Of a DNA stretch of 64,000 bases, positions 17,199 through 28,271 are shown piece by piece. The notes under the pieces were generated by a model. That model searched no databases. It was not told where the DNA came from and saw only the letters and a program-made list of their open reading frames with translations. Location of the stretch: assembly GCF_001021385.1 (NCBI RefSeq), contig NZ_CP011773.1, positions 3,596,001 through 3,660,000 of the forward strand. The letters are read 5' to 3'. The DNA is from Mycobacterium sp. EPa45 (lineage in GTDB: Bacteria > Actinomycetota > Actinomycetes > Mycobacteriales > Mycobacteriaceae). A program made the translations under genes and the position numbers. Each line of letters begins with the position of its first letter. Position 1 is the stretch's first letter.

Positions 17199-18377
17199 TC
17201 ATGCGCTCTCCACTTCCAGGCCGAGCTCGGCCAGCACCTCGGCGGTGTCGGCGCCCAGTTCGGGTGTCGGCCCGGCGATGCGACCCGGGGTCCGGGAGAA
17301 CCAGGTCGGCACACCGGGCATCCGGACGGGTCCCTGCGGGCTGGGCACCGTTTCGAAGAAGCCGACCGCATTGAGCTGTTCGTTGTCGAACAATTGCTGC
17401 GGCGAATTCAGCGGTGCGGCCGGAATCTCCAGCTCGACGAACAATCTCAGCCACTCGGCGGTGGTGCGCTCGGTCATCGTCTGCGCCACCAGTGAGTACA
17501 CGGTGTCGATTTCCGCGGCCCGCGCCGTGAGTGTGGCGTAACGCTCGGTGTTCCACGCGGGCTGGACGGCATTGATGAAGCTGGCCCAGTGCCGGTCGTT
17601 GTAGATCAGCGCCGAGATGTAGCCGTCCTTGGTGCGGTAGGGCTTTCGATTCGGCGCGACGGTCCGGTGGTACATCGCGGGCCCAAGAGGCGGGTCGAAC
17701 ATCGCCCCGTTGGCGTGTTCGACGAGCATGAACGAGGCCATCGTCTCGAACATCGCGACCTCGACCTCTTGGCCTTCACCGGTGCGCTCGCGGTGGAACA
17801 GCGCCATCGTCGTCGCATACACCGCGGTGAGTCCGGCAACCTTGTCCGCGACGATCGTGGCGACGTAGTTGGCTTCACCGGTCAGCTCGGCCTGCACGGC
17901 GGGCAGACCGCATTCGGCCTGGATGGTGTCGTCGTATGCCGGACGGTCGCGGTCGGGGCCACGGCGGCCGTACCCGTAGCAGTTCGTGTAGACGATCGAC
18001 GGGTTGATGGCCGCGACGTCTTCGTAAGCGAACCCGAGCTTGGTGATCGCCTTCGCGCGCATCGAGTGGATGAACACATCGGCGCCCGCGATCAGCGCGC
18101 GCAGCGCCGCTCGCCCCGCGTCTGAGCGAAGATCAAGCACCACGCTGCGTTTGCCCCGGTTGACATTGACGAATACCCCACTGAGCCCCGGCGCCGGGCC
18201 GACCGAGACGTAGCGGGTGTCGTCACCGGCCGGTGGCTCGACCTTGATGACGTCGGCGCCCATGTCGGCCAGGATCTGGGTGCAATAGGGGCCCATCACC
18301 ATCGCGGTGAGGTCGACCACCCGGATCCCGGTCAGCGGGCCGGTGCTCTTCGAAGCCCGCGGCCCGCCGCTGTTCAT
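17199..18377 (-). CDS. CaiB/BaiF family III CoA-transferase
   Basis: The 392-residue enzyme has the family N-terminus GIRVVDLTAMVMGPYCTQIL, the DMGADVIKVEPPAGDDTR motif and VNRGKRSVVLDL. The catalytic aspartate region is YDDTIQAECGLP near residue 150. Family III transferases move CoA between carboxylic acids through an enzyme-aspartyl intermediate and can activate a substrate acid without ATP. The ATG at 18377 overlaps the stop of the upstream SDR (ATGA). Downstream lie the MIRU-like repeat and the acyl-CoA dehydrogenases, so it probably activates the acid that those enzymes desaturate. Confidence 0.92.
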   Translation of the reverse strand: MNSGGPRASKSTGPLTGIRVVDLTAMVMGPYCTQILADMGADVIKVEPPAGDDTRYVSVGPAPGLSGVFVNVNRGKRSVVLDLRSDAGRAALRALIAGADVFIHSMRAKAITKLGFAYEDVAAINPSIVYTNCYGYGRRGPDRDRPAYDDTIQAECGLPAVQAELTGEANYVATIVADKVAGLTAVYATTMALFHRERTGEGQEVEVAMFETMASFMLVEHANGAMFDPPLGPAMYHRTVAPNRKPYRTKDGYISALIYNDRHWASFINAVQPAWNTERYATLTARAAEIDTVYSLVAQTMTERTTAEWLRLFVELEIPAAPLNSPQQLFDNEQLNAVGFFETVPSPQGPVRMPGVPTWFSRTPGRIAGPTPELGADTAEVLAELGLEVESA

Positions 18378-19288
18378 GCTGTGCCCCTTGCCATTGCGAA
18401 GCTGTGGCCGATGTGCGCGTTGTGTCCGTCGGGGACCACCGGGAAGCTGAGTTGCTCACCGAGGTCCCGGATCTCGTCGATGCGGGCACCCACATCGTCG
18501 ACCGTCCACGCCGGCTGGTAGACCCCGGCCGACTCGACGACCGCGACCCGGGCCACCCGCCCGGCGATCGCGGTGAGAATTTCCCCGGTGACCGAACAGG
18601 TTTCGTGCGCCAGCCACCCGACCACCGGAGCGACCAGCTCGGGACCCATCGGCGGGTAGCCCGACGTGTCGATTCCTTCGGCCATTCTGGTCACCGCCGC
18701 CGGAACGATGACATTGCAGCGCACCCCGTGTTCGGCGCCCTCCAAGGCGACGACGTTCGACAATCCGATCACGCCGGCCTTGGCGGCGGCGTAGTTGGCC
18801 ACCCCGTGATTGCCGTACACGCCACCGATCGAGGACGTGAGAACCACCCGGCCGTAGCCGGCCCGACACATCAGCGGAAAGGCCGCGCGGACAACGTGAA
18901 AAGCACCGCGCAGGTGAACGTCGAGAACCGCGTCGAAATTCTCCGCCGTCATGTCCGCAAGCGGTGCGTGCCGGACGTTTCCGGCGTTGTGAATCAGTAC
19001 GTCCAGGCGACCGTATGCCTCGATCGCCGCGGCGACAATCGCCTCACCCCCCGCGGGGGTCGCCACCGACTCCGACGACGCGATCGCCTCGCCACCGGCA
19101 GCGGTGATCTCGTCGGCGACCTGCTGAGCCGGCCCGGCGTCGGCGCCCTCCCCGGTCAGCTCGCCGCCGAAGTCGTTGACCACGACCTTGGCGCCCAGCC
19201 CGGCGAGCAGCAGCGCGTACTCGCGGCCCAGTCCCCGGCCGGCGCCGGTGATGACGGCGACCCGGTCGTCGAATCGTGCTCGCGTCAT
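18374..19288 (-). CDS. short-chain dehydrogenase/reductase, 3-hydroxyacyl-CoA dehydrogenase (MFE-2-like)
   Basis: The 304-residue SDR has the cofactor motif TGAGRGLG (residues 15-22), the NAG motif near residue 97 and the catalytic set SSIGGVYGNHGVANYAAAKAG (Ser, then Tyr-x-x-x-Lys, about residues 146-168). The insertion NDFGGELTGEGADAGPAQQV after the second strand is characteristic of the dehydrogenase domain of peroxisomal multifunctional enzyme type 2 and its bacterial relatives, which oxidise 3-hydroxyacyl-CoA. The TAG stop of the monooxygenase gene directly precedes its ATG. In this operon it could supply the hydroxyacyl-CoA oxidation step. Confidence 0.88.
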   Translation of the reverse strand: MTRARFDDRVAVITGAGRGLGREYALLLAGLGAKVVVNDFGGELTGEGADAGPAQQVADEITAAGGEAIASSESVATPAGGEAIVAAAIEAYGRLDVLIHNAGNVRHAPLADMTAENFDAVLDVHLRGAFHVVRAAFPLMCRAGYGRVVLTSSIGGVYGNHGVANYAAAKAGVIGLSNVVALEGAEHGVRCNVIVPAAVTRMAEGIDTSGYPPMGPELVAPVVGWLAHETCSVTGEILTAIAGRVARVAVVESAGVYQPAWTVDDVGARIDEIRDLGEQLSFPVVPDGHNAHIGHSFAMARGTA

Positions 19289-21130
<1,842 letters not shown>

Positions 21131-21200
21131 CTGTTCTTGGTCTCCTTTTGAGGGATTTCGGCGCGGAAACGTTGGCTCAGCGGCGCAAATCGCGCCGAAA

Positions 21201-22562
21201 TCACAGTTCGCGCGGGCGGGGTTCGCCGGTGCCCATGTATTTCGACAGCTGGTAATGCAGGTTGACGGTGCTGCGCTCGCGGTACGGGTTGGGTTGTGTA
21301 CCCGGGAAACCCAACGATTTCATCCCCTGCTGGACGGCGGCCATGTTGGAGAAGTCCTGCGGCAGCACACTGCGCCACCGCGGATCACCCACCGGGGTGT
21401 ACTCCCAGTCCGTCTGCGGCTCCGCGCCTTTCGGGTAGAGCTCGAACACCGACACCTCGAAGATGCACTTGTCCGGATCGTAGCCAGGGTCGGGCCGCGC
21501 GCTGTAGCACAGTGCGCTGGTCAGACCCTGGCCGATCTGGAAATTGGGGAACAGCTGCCATGCGGTGCCGCTCTGGCCCAGAATGTCGGCGGGAATGATC
21601 GGCCAGATCACCCCGCGTGCCTCGTCGTCACGGCGCGCCGAGGCCAACCAGTGCTCGAGCACCTTGTCAGCCGGTGTGCCCTCGGGCAGTTCGTCGACCA
21701 GCCGCAGTGCGGCCGCGACCAGCGTCTGCGTGGTGGTGGCGTTGGTTTCCTCCATGGTGTACAACTGCATTTCCGCGGTGGAGATCCGCGGATCGCCGGT
21801 GCCCAGCCGGATCTTCGACTTGGTTTCAGCCATGTCGGCGGGCGCGTCATAGCCGATGTTGCTGTGCCGGCCCTGCGCTTTCGCCCAGCCCTTGAACTCA
21901 CCGAACTTGTTGAACTCCGGGTGGGTGGTGAACACGTGATAGGTCTCGTTGAACGCCTCCAGGGCGACTTTCCAGTTGCAGTCGAAGTGAACCCACTTGC
22001 GCCACTTGCACCGCATGTTCTCCAACCCGAACGGGTCGAGGATCTTGGCGGCCGGGAACAGGAAGTCCGCCAACGGCTCGCTGTCGGGATCCATGTTGAT
22101 CCACAGCCAGCCACCCCAGGTGTCCACGTTCACCGGCCGAAGGCGGGTGTTGCCGGGGTTCAGTGCACCCTTCCAGTCGGCCTCTTCACGGATGTGGGTG
22201 CAGGCACCGTCGAGTCCATAGGTCCAGCCGTGGAAGCCGCAGACGAACGACTTACGCGCCCGTCCGACAGCGTGTTTCGCACCGGACGGGGTGTCAATGA
22301 GCCGGCGGCCGCGGTGCATGCAGACGTTGTGGTGTGCGGCGAACTCATCGGGGCCGGTGCGCACCACGATGATCGAGTCGTCGAGGATGTCGTAGGTCAG
22401 ATAGCTGCCGACCTCGGGAAGCTCCTCCACCCGGCCGACTTGCTGCCATACCTTGCGCCACAGCTTGTCGCGTTCGGCGCGGGCGTACTCCGGCGAGATG
22501 TAGGCCTCGACGCCGATGGTCATCGGCTCCGCGAGTTCTTCGACACTCTCCACTTCGCCCAT
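21201..22562 (-). CDS. Rieske non-heme iron oxygenase, alpha subunit
   Basis: The 453-residue protein has a Rieske 2Fe-2S domain with CMHRGRRL (C81, H83) and CGFHGWTY (C108, H111), followed by a catalytic domain in which NETYHVFTTH (about 205-214) provides the iron-binding histidines. Such oxygenases hydroxylate aromatic, terpenoid or quaternary-ammonium substrates and need a reductase and sometimes a ferredoxin. No beta subunit, reductase or ferredoxin gene is adjacent, so it must borrow electrons from elsewhere. The start is the ATG at 22562, with AAAGGA about 8 nt before it. It is the second gene of the left arm, 12 bp after an SDR. Confidence 0.92.
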   Translation of the reverse strand: MGEVESVEELAEPMTIGVEAYISPEYARAERDKLWRKVWQQVGRVEELPEVGSYLTYDILDDSIIVVRTGPDEFAAHHNVCMHRGRRLIDTPSGAKHAVGRARKSFVCGFHGWTYGLDGACTHIREEADWKGALNPGNTRLRPVNVDTWGGWLWINMDPDSEPLADFLFPAAKILDPFGLENMRCKWRKWVHFDCNWKVALEAFNETYHVFTTHPEFNKFGEFKGWAKAQGRHSNIGYDAPADMAETKSKIRLGTGDPRISTAEMQLYTMEETNATTTQTLVAAALRLVDELPEGTPADKVLEHWLASARRDDEARGVIWPIIPADILGQSGTAWQLFPNFQIGQGLTSALCYSARPDPGYDPDKCIFEVSVFELYPKGAEPQTDWEYTPVGDPRWRSVLPQDFSNMAAVQQGMKSLGFPGTQPNPYRERSTVNLHYQLSKYMGTGEPRPREL

Positions 22563-22574
22563 CCTCAAATCCTT

Positions 22575-23420
22575 TCAGGGCCTGCTGATTTCGCGGCGGA
22601 AGTCGTCATCCTTCAGGAACAACGACGTGTTGTCGGCACGCAGGTGACTCCACCGCAGATCCAGACCGCCATCGACGAGCAGCGTCTGGCCGGTGATGTA
22701 GCTGGACAAGTCGGAGAGCAGGAACAGGATCGCGCCGGCCTGTTCCTCGGGGCGCCCCCGCCGGCCCATCGCGATGGCCGCCTGGTCGCGTTCAGGATCG
22801 GGGTCGACATAGGTGCGCGACGCGGCGGTCTCGGTCACCCCGGGTGCGACGGCGTTGACCCGGATGTCGTCAAGCGCGAGTTCGACCGCCATCGTCCGGG
22901 TGGCCGCCACGATCGCGGCTTTGGCGGTGCCGTAGCCGATGTGGAAAGGCGCGGTGTTCATCCCGCTGATCGACGAGACCGAGACGATCGATCCGGGTCC
23001 GCCCGTTGCCCGTATCTCGGCTGCCACCGCCTGGCTCATGAAGAACATCGTCTCGAGGTTGGCGGTGAACAACTCGCGCCAATCGGCGCGGCTGACCCGG
23101 GTGGCCGGCATCCACGTCGAGGGTGCGGCACCGCCGGCGATGTTGACCAAGCCGTACAAGCGCCCGTCGGTACGACGCACCGTGTCCAGCACGGCGTCGA
23201 TCCCGTCGTCGGTGGCGGCATCGGCCATCACCGGGACGATCCGCAGTCCCTCGGCGACCAGCGGCCCGATGTGGGCGTCGAGATTTTCCTGGGAACGGCT
23301 GACCGCCACGACGGTCGCACCGGCGCGCGCCGCCATCGCGGTCACGGCCGTTCCGATGCCGCCGCCTCCGGCGCCCGAGACCACCACGATGCGGCCGTCG
23401 AGCCTGAGGAGATCCGTCAT
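22575..23420 (-). CDS. short-chain dehydrogenase/reductase
   Basis: The 281-residue SDR begins LDGRIVVVSGAGGGGIGTAV (cofactor glycines at about residues 16-22). It has the catalytic serine in SVSSISGMNTAPFHIGYGTAKAA with Tyr-x-x-x-Lys, and ends with the classical TGQTLLVDGGLDLRW. The cofactor loop GAGGGGIG is a variant of the usual TGxxxGIG, with serine in place of threonine. It probably oxidises an alcohol to a ketone in the pathway. I start it at ATG 23420 (MTDLLRLDG), 11 codons inside the longest frame. It is the first gene of the left arm, and the inverted repeat TTGTCCGGACAA lies 21 bp before its start. Confidence 0.9.
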   Translation of the reverse strand: MTDLLRLDGRIVVVSGAGGGGIGTAVTAMAARAGATVVAVSRSQENLDAHIGPLVAEGLRIVPVMADAATDDGIDAVLDTVRRTDGRLYGLVNIAGGAAPSTWMPATRVSRADWRELFTANLETMFFMSQAVAAEIRATGGPGSIVSVSSISGMNTAPFHIGYGTAKAAIVAATRTMAVELALDDIRVNAVAPGVTETAASRTYVDPDPERDQAAIAMGRRGRPEEQAGAILFLLSDLSSYITGQTLLVDGGLDLRWSHLRADNTSLFLKDDDFRREISRP

Positions 23421-23573
23421 ACCCTGCTTTCGGTTGCAGTTTTGTCCGGACAATTATCTGGACTCTGCTGGCTGGAGAACATGATTCCGCAGCAGTTATA
23501 GCAGCGTCAAGGGTCTCGGCCAAGTCATCTGGCGACTATTGTCTGGACTAAATCTGCTTGGTACGGTCACGCC
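23421..23573. promoter_or_regulatory. divergent promoter region with two matching operator-like inverted repeats
   Basis: The 153 bp between the two catabolic arms hold two related inverted repeats: TTGTCCGGACAA at 23442-23453 (perfect) and TTGTCTGGACTAA at 23539-23551. They end 21 and 22 bp from the start codons of the left and right arms. A weaker ATCTGGACT copy lies at 23456-23464. On the plus strand TTGTCT (23539-23544), a 17-bp spacer and TACGGT (23562-23567) form a promoter whose -35 box lies inside the second repeat; the GTG follows 6 nt later. On the minus strand GATAAT at 23453-23458 could be a -10. The likely ligand is the GntR/HutC-type regulator encoded by the second gene of the right arm. 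Binding is inferred. Confidence 0.7.
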
Positions 23574-25178
23574 GTGACAGAGAAGTCGCCGCATCCTTCT
23601 GCCGTTCGCTTCAGCCTCGCCCAGCCCCCGGCGACCGCACCGGGCTGGACCGTGGAACGCCGCACCGCGGCCAGCCGGCTCTTCGGGGCCAACGGCCTGC
23701 GGACCGGTCCCGACGGACGCGTGTACATCGCGCAGGTGACCGGAAGCCAGATCAGCGCCCTGGACATCGACACCGGCTCGGTCGACACGATCAGCGCCAA
23801 GGGCGGCGACATCATCGCGCCCGACGACGTCGCGTTCGACGACGCCGGAAACCTCTACGCGACCGAGGTCATGGACGGCCGGGTCAGTGTGCGGTCGGCC
23901 GATGGCACTACCCGGGTGCTGCGCGACGACCTGCCCTGCGCAAACGGCATCACCGTGTACCGCGGCCGGCTCTTCATCGGCGAGTGCCGAGAGGGCGGCC
24001 GGCTGATGGAGCTGGATCCGGCTGGGGGCCAGCCGCGCATCCTGATGGAAAACGTGCCATCGCCGAACGCGATGGAGGTCGGCCCCGACGGGCTGCTCTA
24101 CTTCCCGGTGATGGGCGCCAACGAGATCTGGCGCATCAACCCCGAGGGCGGCGGCCATGAAGTCGTCGCGACCGGTCTCGGCGTGCCGGACGCGGTCAAG
24201 TTCGATTCCCGCGGCAACCTGGTGTCGACCCAGGTGCACAGCGGCCAAGTGCTGCAGATCGATCCGCGCACCGGCGAGCAGACAACGCTGGCCAATCTCA
24301 ATCCCGGACTGGACAACCTCACCTTCGTCGGCGACCGCCTGTTCGTCTCCAACTTCACCGGTGAGATCACCGAGATTCTCGACGGCCTGCAGACCCGCAC
24401 GGCCCTACCCGGCGGGTTGAACTGGCCGCTTGATCTCACGGTGGGCCCCGACGGCCGGCTGTACATCGCCGACGGCACCTACTTCTACGCGGTGGGTGCC
24501 GATGGCACGTTGCAGACCCTGGGGATGCTGTTCAGCCCCGGCTACCCCGGCTTCGTGCGCGGGGTCACCGCGACCGGCCCGGGCGAGTTCGTCGTCACGA
24601 CGTCGGGCGGTCAGGTTGCTCGTTTCCGCCCGGCCGATAGCGAAAGTGATTTCCTCGCAGACGGATTGGATCAGCTCTACGGTGTCGCGGTCGGCCCGCG
24701 CGGCATCGTGACCGTCGAGCAGGGCACCGGGCGGCTACTGGGGGTGGACGCCGGTCGAACCGAGGTACTGGCCACCGGCTTGGACACGCCGGTCGGGGTG
24801 GCGTTCGGGCCCGACGGCAGCACGCTGGTCAGCGAGCGCGGCCGGGTGGTGAGGGTCGACGGCGGCAAGGTCGAGCCGCTGGTCGACGGATTGGGGTCGC
24901 CGCAGGGCATTCTGGTGGACGACAACCAGCTCTACATCGTCGACGCGGACGCCAAGTCGCTCGTTGAAGTCGACCTGGCCAGTGGCTCACGCACCACGAT
25001 CGCCTCGGGCCTTCCGGTCGGCGCCCCACCCGGGGTCACTCCCAAGCCGCTGCGGGGCATGCCGCCGTTCTCGGGCCCCCAGGGACCGTTCGCCGGAATC
25101 GCTGCCGCACCAGACGGCACCCTGTATATCTCGGCCGATGCCGAGGGCAGCGTGCTGGCCGTCCGCCGGAAGGGCTGA
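23574..25178 (+). CDS. SMP-30/gluconolactonase-like beta-propeller protein, double length
   Basis: The 534-residue protein consists of repeated blades such as GPDGRVYIAQVTGSQISALD, DDAGNLYATEVMDGRVSV, GPDGLLYFPVMGANEIWRI and GPDGSTLVSERGRVVRV. These are NHL/SMP-30-type repeats, whose enzymes hydrolyse lactones using a bound metal. It is nearly twice the usual length of about 300 residues and probably folds into two propellers or one very large one. The start is a GTG at 23574, with a TACGGT -10 element 6 nt before it and no ribosome-binding site, suggesting a leaderless mRNA. Hydrolysis of the lactone made by the Baeyer-Villiger-type enzyme is a reasonable role but is inferred. Confidence 0.82.
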   Translation: MTEKSPHPSAVRFSLAQPPATAPGWTVERRTAASRLFGANGLRTGPDGRVYIAQVTGSQISALDIDTGSVDTISAKGGDIIAPDDVAFDDAGNLYATEVMDGRVSVRSADGTTRVLRDDLPCANGITVYRGRLFIGECREGGRLMELDPAGGQPRILMENVPSPNAMEVGPDGLLYFPVMGANEIWRINPEGGGHEVVATGLGVPDAVKFDSRGNLVSTQVHSGQVLQIDPRTGEQTTLANLNPGLDNLTFVGDRLFVSNFTGEITEILDGLQTRTALPGGLNWPLDLTVGPDGRLYIADGTYFYAVGADGTLQTLGMLFSPGYPGFVRGVTATGPGEFVVTTSGGQVARFRPADSESDFLADGLDQLYGVAVGPRGIVTVEQGTGRLLGVDAGRTEVLATGLDTPVGVAFGPDGSTLVSERGRVVRVDGGKVEPLVDGLGSPQGILVDDNQLYIVDADAKSLVEVDLASGSRTTIASGLPVGAPPGVTPKPLRGMPPFSGPQGPFAGIAAAPDGTLYISADAEGSVLAVRRKG

Positions 25179-25179
25179 G

Positions 25180-25920
25180 ATGCCGCACGCCGAGTCCGGC
25201 GACCACCGGTACATCCAGGTGGCCCGCACGCTCCGCAAGGAGATCGTCGACGGGGTGTATCCAGTCGGCTCCCAGTTGCCCACTGAACATGAACTGTGCC
25301 AACGCTTTTCGGTGAGCCGCTACACCGTGCGCGAAGCTTTGCGGCGGCTGCGGGAGGACAATCTGGTGTCGTCACGACCGCGGGCGGGCACGCTGGTGGT
25401 GCCGCGGCCCTCGTCGCACGCGTATGTCCAGGACGTGGTGTCGATCAACGACCTGCTGGCCTTCGCGACGGGTGCCCGCTTCGCGATCGAGTCGATCGCG
25501 ATGGTGACCATCGACGACGAACTCGCGCAGCGGACGGGCGTGACCGTGGGCGACGAATGGCTGGCGGTGCGCGGGTTTCGCGGCGCGGACGGCGCGGACG
25601 CCCCGGTCTGCCGAACCGAGTACTACATCAACCGCGCCTTCGCGGCGGTCGGCCGAATGCTGCAGAACCACAGTGGACCGATCTTTCCGCTCATCGAGGA
25701 TCTGTTCGGGCTCAGCGTCGTCGAGGTGCGCCAGGAGATCTCCGCGGTCCAGGTCGGCGCCGAGTTGGCCGGACGACTCAAGGTCGAGGCGGGCACGCCG
25801 GCGCTGGAGATGCAGCGCACCTACATCACTTCCGACGGCGAGATCGCCCAGGTGACCGTCAACACCCACCCGGGGTCGCGGTTCCGCCACTCGATGACGA
25901 TGCGACGGGTGAAGGGCTAG
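25180..25920 (+). CDS. GntR-family (HutC-type) transcriptional regulator
   Basis: The 246-residue regulator has an N-terminal winged helix with the GntR pattern (YIQVARTLRKEIVDGVYPVG, LPTEHELCQRFSVSRYTVRE, ALRRLREDNLVSSRPRAGTL). Its C-terminal domain looks like the UTRA effector-binding domain (EWLAVRGFRG, CRTEYYINRAF, ALEMQRTYITSDG). The ATG at 25180 is one base after the stop of the SMP-30 gene, so the two are co-transcribed. It most likely binds the paired inverted repeats at 23442-23453 and 23539-23551, whose GTC(C/T)GGAC core fits the GT-N-TA-N-AC style of HutC sites only loosely. The effector is presumably a pathway intermediate. Confidence 0.9.
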   Translation: MPHAESGDHRYIQVARTLRKEIVDGVYPVGSQLPTEHELCQRFSVSRYTVREALRRLREDNLVSSRPRAGTLVVPRPSSHAYVQDVVSINDLLAFATGARFAIESIAMVTIDDELAQRTGVTVGDEWLAVRGFRGADGADAPVCRTEYYINRAFAAVGRMLQNHSGPIFPLIEDLFGLSVVEVRQEISAVQVGAELAGRLKVEAGTPALEMQRTYITSDGEIAQVTVNTHPGSRFRHSMTMRRVKG

Positions 25921-25927
25921 CGGGGGC

Positions 25928-27496
25928 GTGCGCGGCGTACATCGTGACACCGAGTTGGCCACCGAGGCCTATGCCGCCGGACTGTGGGTGCGCGACACCT
26001 TGGCGGACGCATTGGCCGCCGCCGCCCGCGACACCCCGAGGCGCCAGGTTCTCGTCGACGGGCCGGTGCGCCTCGACTGCGAGACGCTGCACGCCCGCGC
26101 GAACCGGTTAGCCACGGCGATGCTGTCGCGAATGCCCGTCGGCAGCGTCGTGTCGTTCATGCTGCCCAATTGGCATGAGGCGGCGATCGTCTACCACGCG
26201 GCCACAGCCGCGGGCATGGTTATCAACCCGATCCTGCCGTCGCTGCGCGACCACGAGCTGGCCTTCATCCTGGCCGATGCCGACGTGCGCATGATCGTCA
26301 TACCGGCCGCCTTCGGCGGTCACGACTACGCGGCGATGCTCGAGCGGGTCACTGCGGGGATGCCGAACCCGCCCGAGGTGGTCGTGGTGCGAGGCGAACC
26401 ACTGGCCGGGCAGATCCCCTTCGACGCGGCGCCCGACCCCGTTACGCCTGCCCCCCTCCCCGCGTTGGACCCCGACGCAGTGCGGATGATTCTCTACACC
26501 TCGGGTACCACCGGTCGCCCCAAAGGTGTTTTGCACAGCCACAATTCGATCCATGCATTGATTCGGCAGATCGGCACGCACTGGCGGGTCGAGCCGAGAT
26601 CGGTCTTCCTGGTTCCCTCCCCCATCGCCCACATCGGCGGCTCGATCTATGCGTTCGAATGCCCGCTCCTGCTGGAGAGCACCGCCGTGCTGATGGATCG
26701 TTGGGATCCTGATCGCGCGGTCGCACTTCTGGTCGCCGAGCGGTGCACGCACATGGCCGGGGCGACCCCGTTCCTCCAGGGCATCCTCGCCGCGGCCCGA
26801 CGCGCCGACACCCGGCTGCCCGACCTTCGAGTCTTCATCTGCGGCGGGGCGTCGGTGCCACCTGCGCTGATCCGCAGTGCCGCAGACTATTTCGAACACG
26901 CGGTGGTCACCCGCGTCTACGGCTCCACCGAGGTGCCCGTCACCACCGTCGGCGCACCTGAGGATCTCGACCACGCCGCCGAGACGGACGGTGGTCCCGG
27001 GATCGCCGACGTCGTCATCTTCGACGGCGAGATCCGCGCCCGCGGCCCGCAGATGCTGCTGGGTTACCTACACCCCGACGACGACGCCAGCGCCTTTGAT
27101 GCCGACGGGTACTTCCGCACCGGCGATCTCGGCCATTGGGTCGACGGCCGCTTCCTCGCGGTCACCGGCCGGGCCAAGGACATCGTGATTCGCAACGGGG
27201 AGAACATCGCCCCCAAGGAGGTCGAGGACGTCCTGCTCGACCACCCGGAAATCCGCGAGATCGCGATCGTCGGCGTCCCTGATCCGCGCACCGGGGAGCG
27301 GGCGTGCGCGGTGGTCGTCGCCGAACACTCCCCGGGGCCTGACGTCGAAGATCTGCGCGCCTTCCTGCACGCCACCGGTGTCGCGAAGTTCAAATGGCCC
27401 GAACAGGTCGTCATCTGGGACGCCCTGCCCAAGAATGACGCCGGGAAAGTTCTCAAACATCGGATCCGAGCGAGATTGGTCGAAGCGGATGAGTGA
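25928..27496 (+). CDS. AMP-forming acyl-CoA synthetase
   Basis: The 522-residue enzyme has the ATP/AMP motif [19 protein letters not shown] (about residues 190-208), the [13 protein letters not shown] hinge region, [20 protein letters not shown] and the C-terminal catalytic lysine in [15 protein letters not shown]. It converts a carboxylic acid to its CoA thioester through an acyl-adenylate. The start is the GTG at 25928, 7 bp after the GntR stop and preceded by a GGGGG stretch. It overlaps the next SDR by 8 bp. It may activate the ring-opened acid produced after lactone hydrolysis. Confidence 0.92.
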   Translation: MRGVHRDTELATEAYAAGLWVRDTLADALAAAARDTPRRQVLVDGPVRLDCETLHARANRLATAMLSRMPVGSVVSFMLPNWHEAAIVYHAATAAGMVINPILPSLRDHELAFILADADVRMIVIPAAFGGHDYAAMLERVTAGMPNPPEVVVVRGEPLAGQIPFDAAPDPVTPAPLPALDPDAVRMILYTSGTTGRPKGVLHSHNSIHALIRQIGTHWRVEPRSVFLVPSPIAHIGGSIYAFECPLLLESTAVLMDRWDPDRAVALLVAERCTHMAGATPFLQGILAAARRADTRLPDLRVFICGGASVPPALIRSAADYFEHAVVTRVYGSTEVPVTTVGAPEDLDHAAETDGGPGIADVVIFDGEIRARGPQMLLGYLHPDDDASAFDADGYFRTGDLGHWVDGRFLAVTGRAKDIVIRNGENIAPKEVEDVLLDHPEIREIAIVGVPDPRTGERACAVVVAEHSPGPDVEDLRAFLHATGVAKFKWPEQVVIWDALPKNDAGKVLKHRIRARLVEADE

Positions 27497-28271
27497 CGTA
27501 AAGGTAGCGGTGGTGACCGGTGCGAGTAGCGGAATCGGCTTCGCCTGCGCCACAACGCTCGCCGAGGCGGGCATGGCCGTGGTCGGCACCGGGCGGGACG
27601 CCGACCGGCTCAACGCACTGGCCGAGGCGATCGGCGATCCTGACCGGGTGGCCACCGTGGCCGTCGACATCACCGACGACGATGCGCCGCAACGGATCGT
27701 CGAGGCGGCCGTCTCCCGCTGGGGACACATCGACTTCCTGGTCAACAACGCCGGCCTCGGCAGTCCCAAGCCGCTACACGAAACCGATGACGAGACACTG
27801 GATCAGTTCCTCGGCGTCATGCTGCGCGCCCCATTCCGGCTCGCCCGCGACGTGATTCCGCACATGCGGTCCGGTTCGGCCATCATCAACGTCACCTCGA
27901 CGTTCGCTGTGGTCGGCGGCCTGAGGGGCGGCGCCTACTCCGCGGCGAAGGGCGGCCTGACCGCACTGACCCTGCACATCGCCTGTCAATACGGCGCGCA
28001 CGGCATCCGGAGCAACGCCGTGGCACCGGGCGTCACGCTGACCCCCATGGTGGAGCACCGCCTCGAAGATCCGGGCTTTCGAAAGATGCAAACCGAGATG
28101 ACGCCGCACACCCGGCTGGGCCGAGTCGAGGACATCGCCGGCACGGTGGCGTTCTTGTGCTCGCCCGCAGGCAGTTTCATCAACGGCCAGACCATCGTCG
28201 TCGACGGCGGCTGGAGCTCCACCAAGTATCTCTCGGATTTCGCACTGTCCTCGGAGTGGGTAGCCCGGTGA
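27489..28271 (+). CDS. short-chain dehydrogenase/reductase
   Basis: The 260-residue SDR is complete: [10 protein letters not shown] cofactor motif (about residues 10-19), NNAG near residue 85, the serine in [18 protein letters not shown] with the catalytic Tyr and Lys (about 152-158), and the C-terminal [12 protein letters not shown]. It uses NAD(P) to interconvert an alcohol and a ketone, and may act as a 3-hydroxyacyl-CoA dehydrogenase or on a ring alcohol. The ATG at 27489 overlaps the synthetase stop by 8 bp, and its TGA overlaps the next gene's GTG, so translation is coupled on both sides. Confidence 0.92.
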   Translation: MSDVKVAVVTGASSGIGFACATTLAEAGMAVVGTGRDADRLNALAEAIGDPDRVATVAVDITDDDAPQRIVEAAVSRWGHIDFLVNNAGLGSPKPLHETDDETLDQFLGVMLRAPFRLARDVIPHMRSGSAIINVTSTFAVVGGLRGGAYSAAKGGLTALTLHIACQYGAHGIRSNAVAPGVTLTPMVEHRLEDPGFRKMQTEMTPHTRLGRVEDIAGTVAFLCSPAGSFINGQTIVVDGGWSSTKYLSDFALSSEWVAR

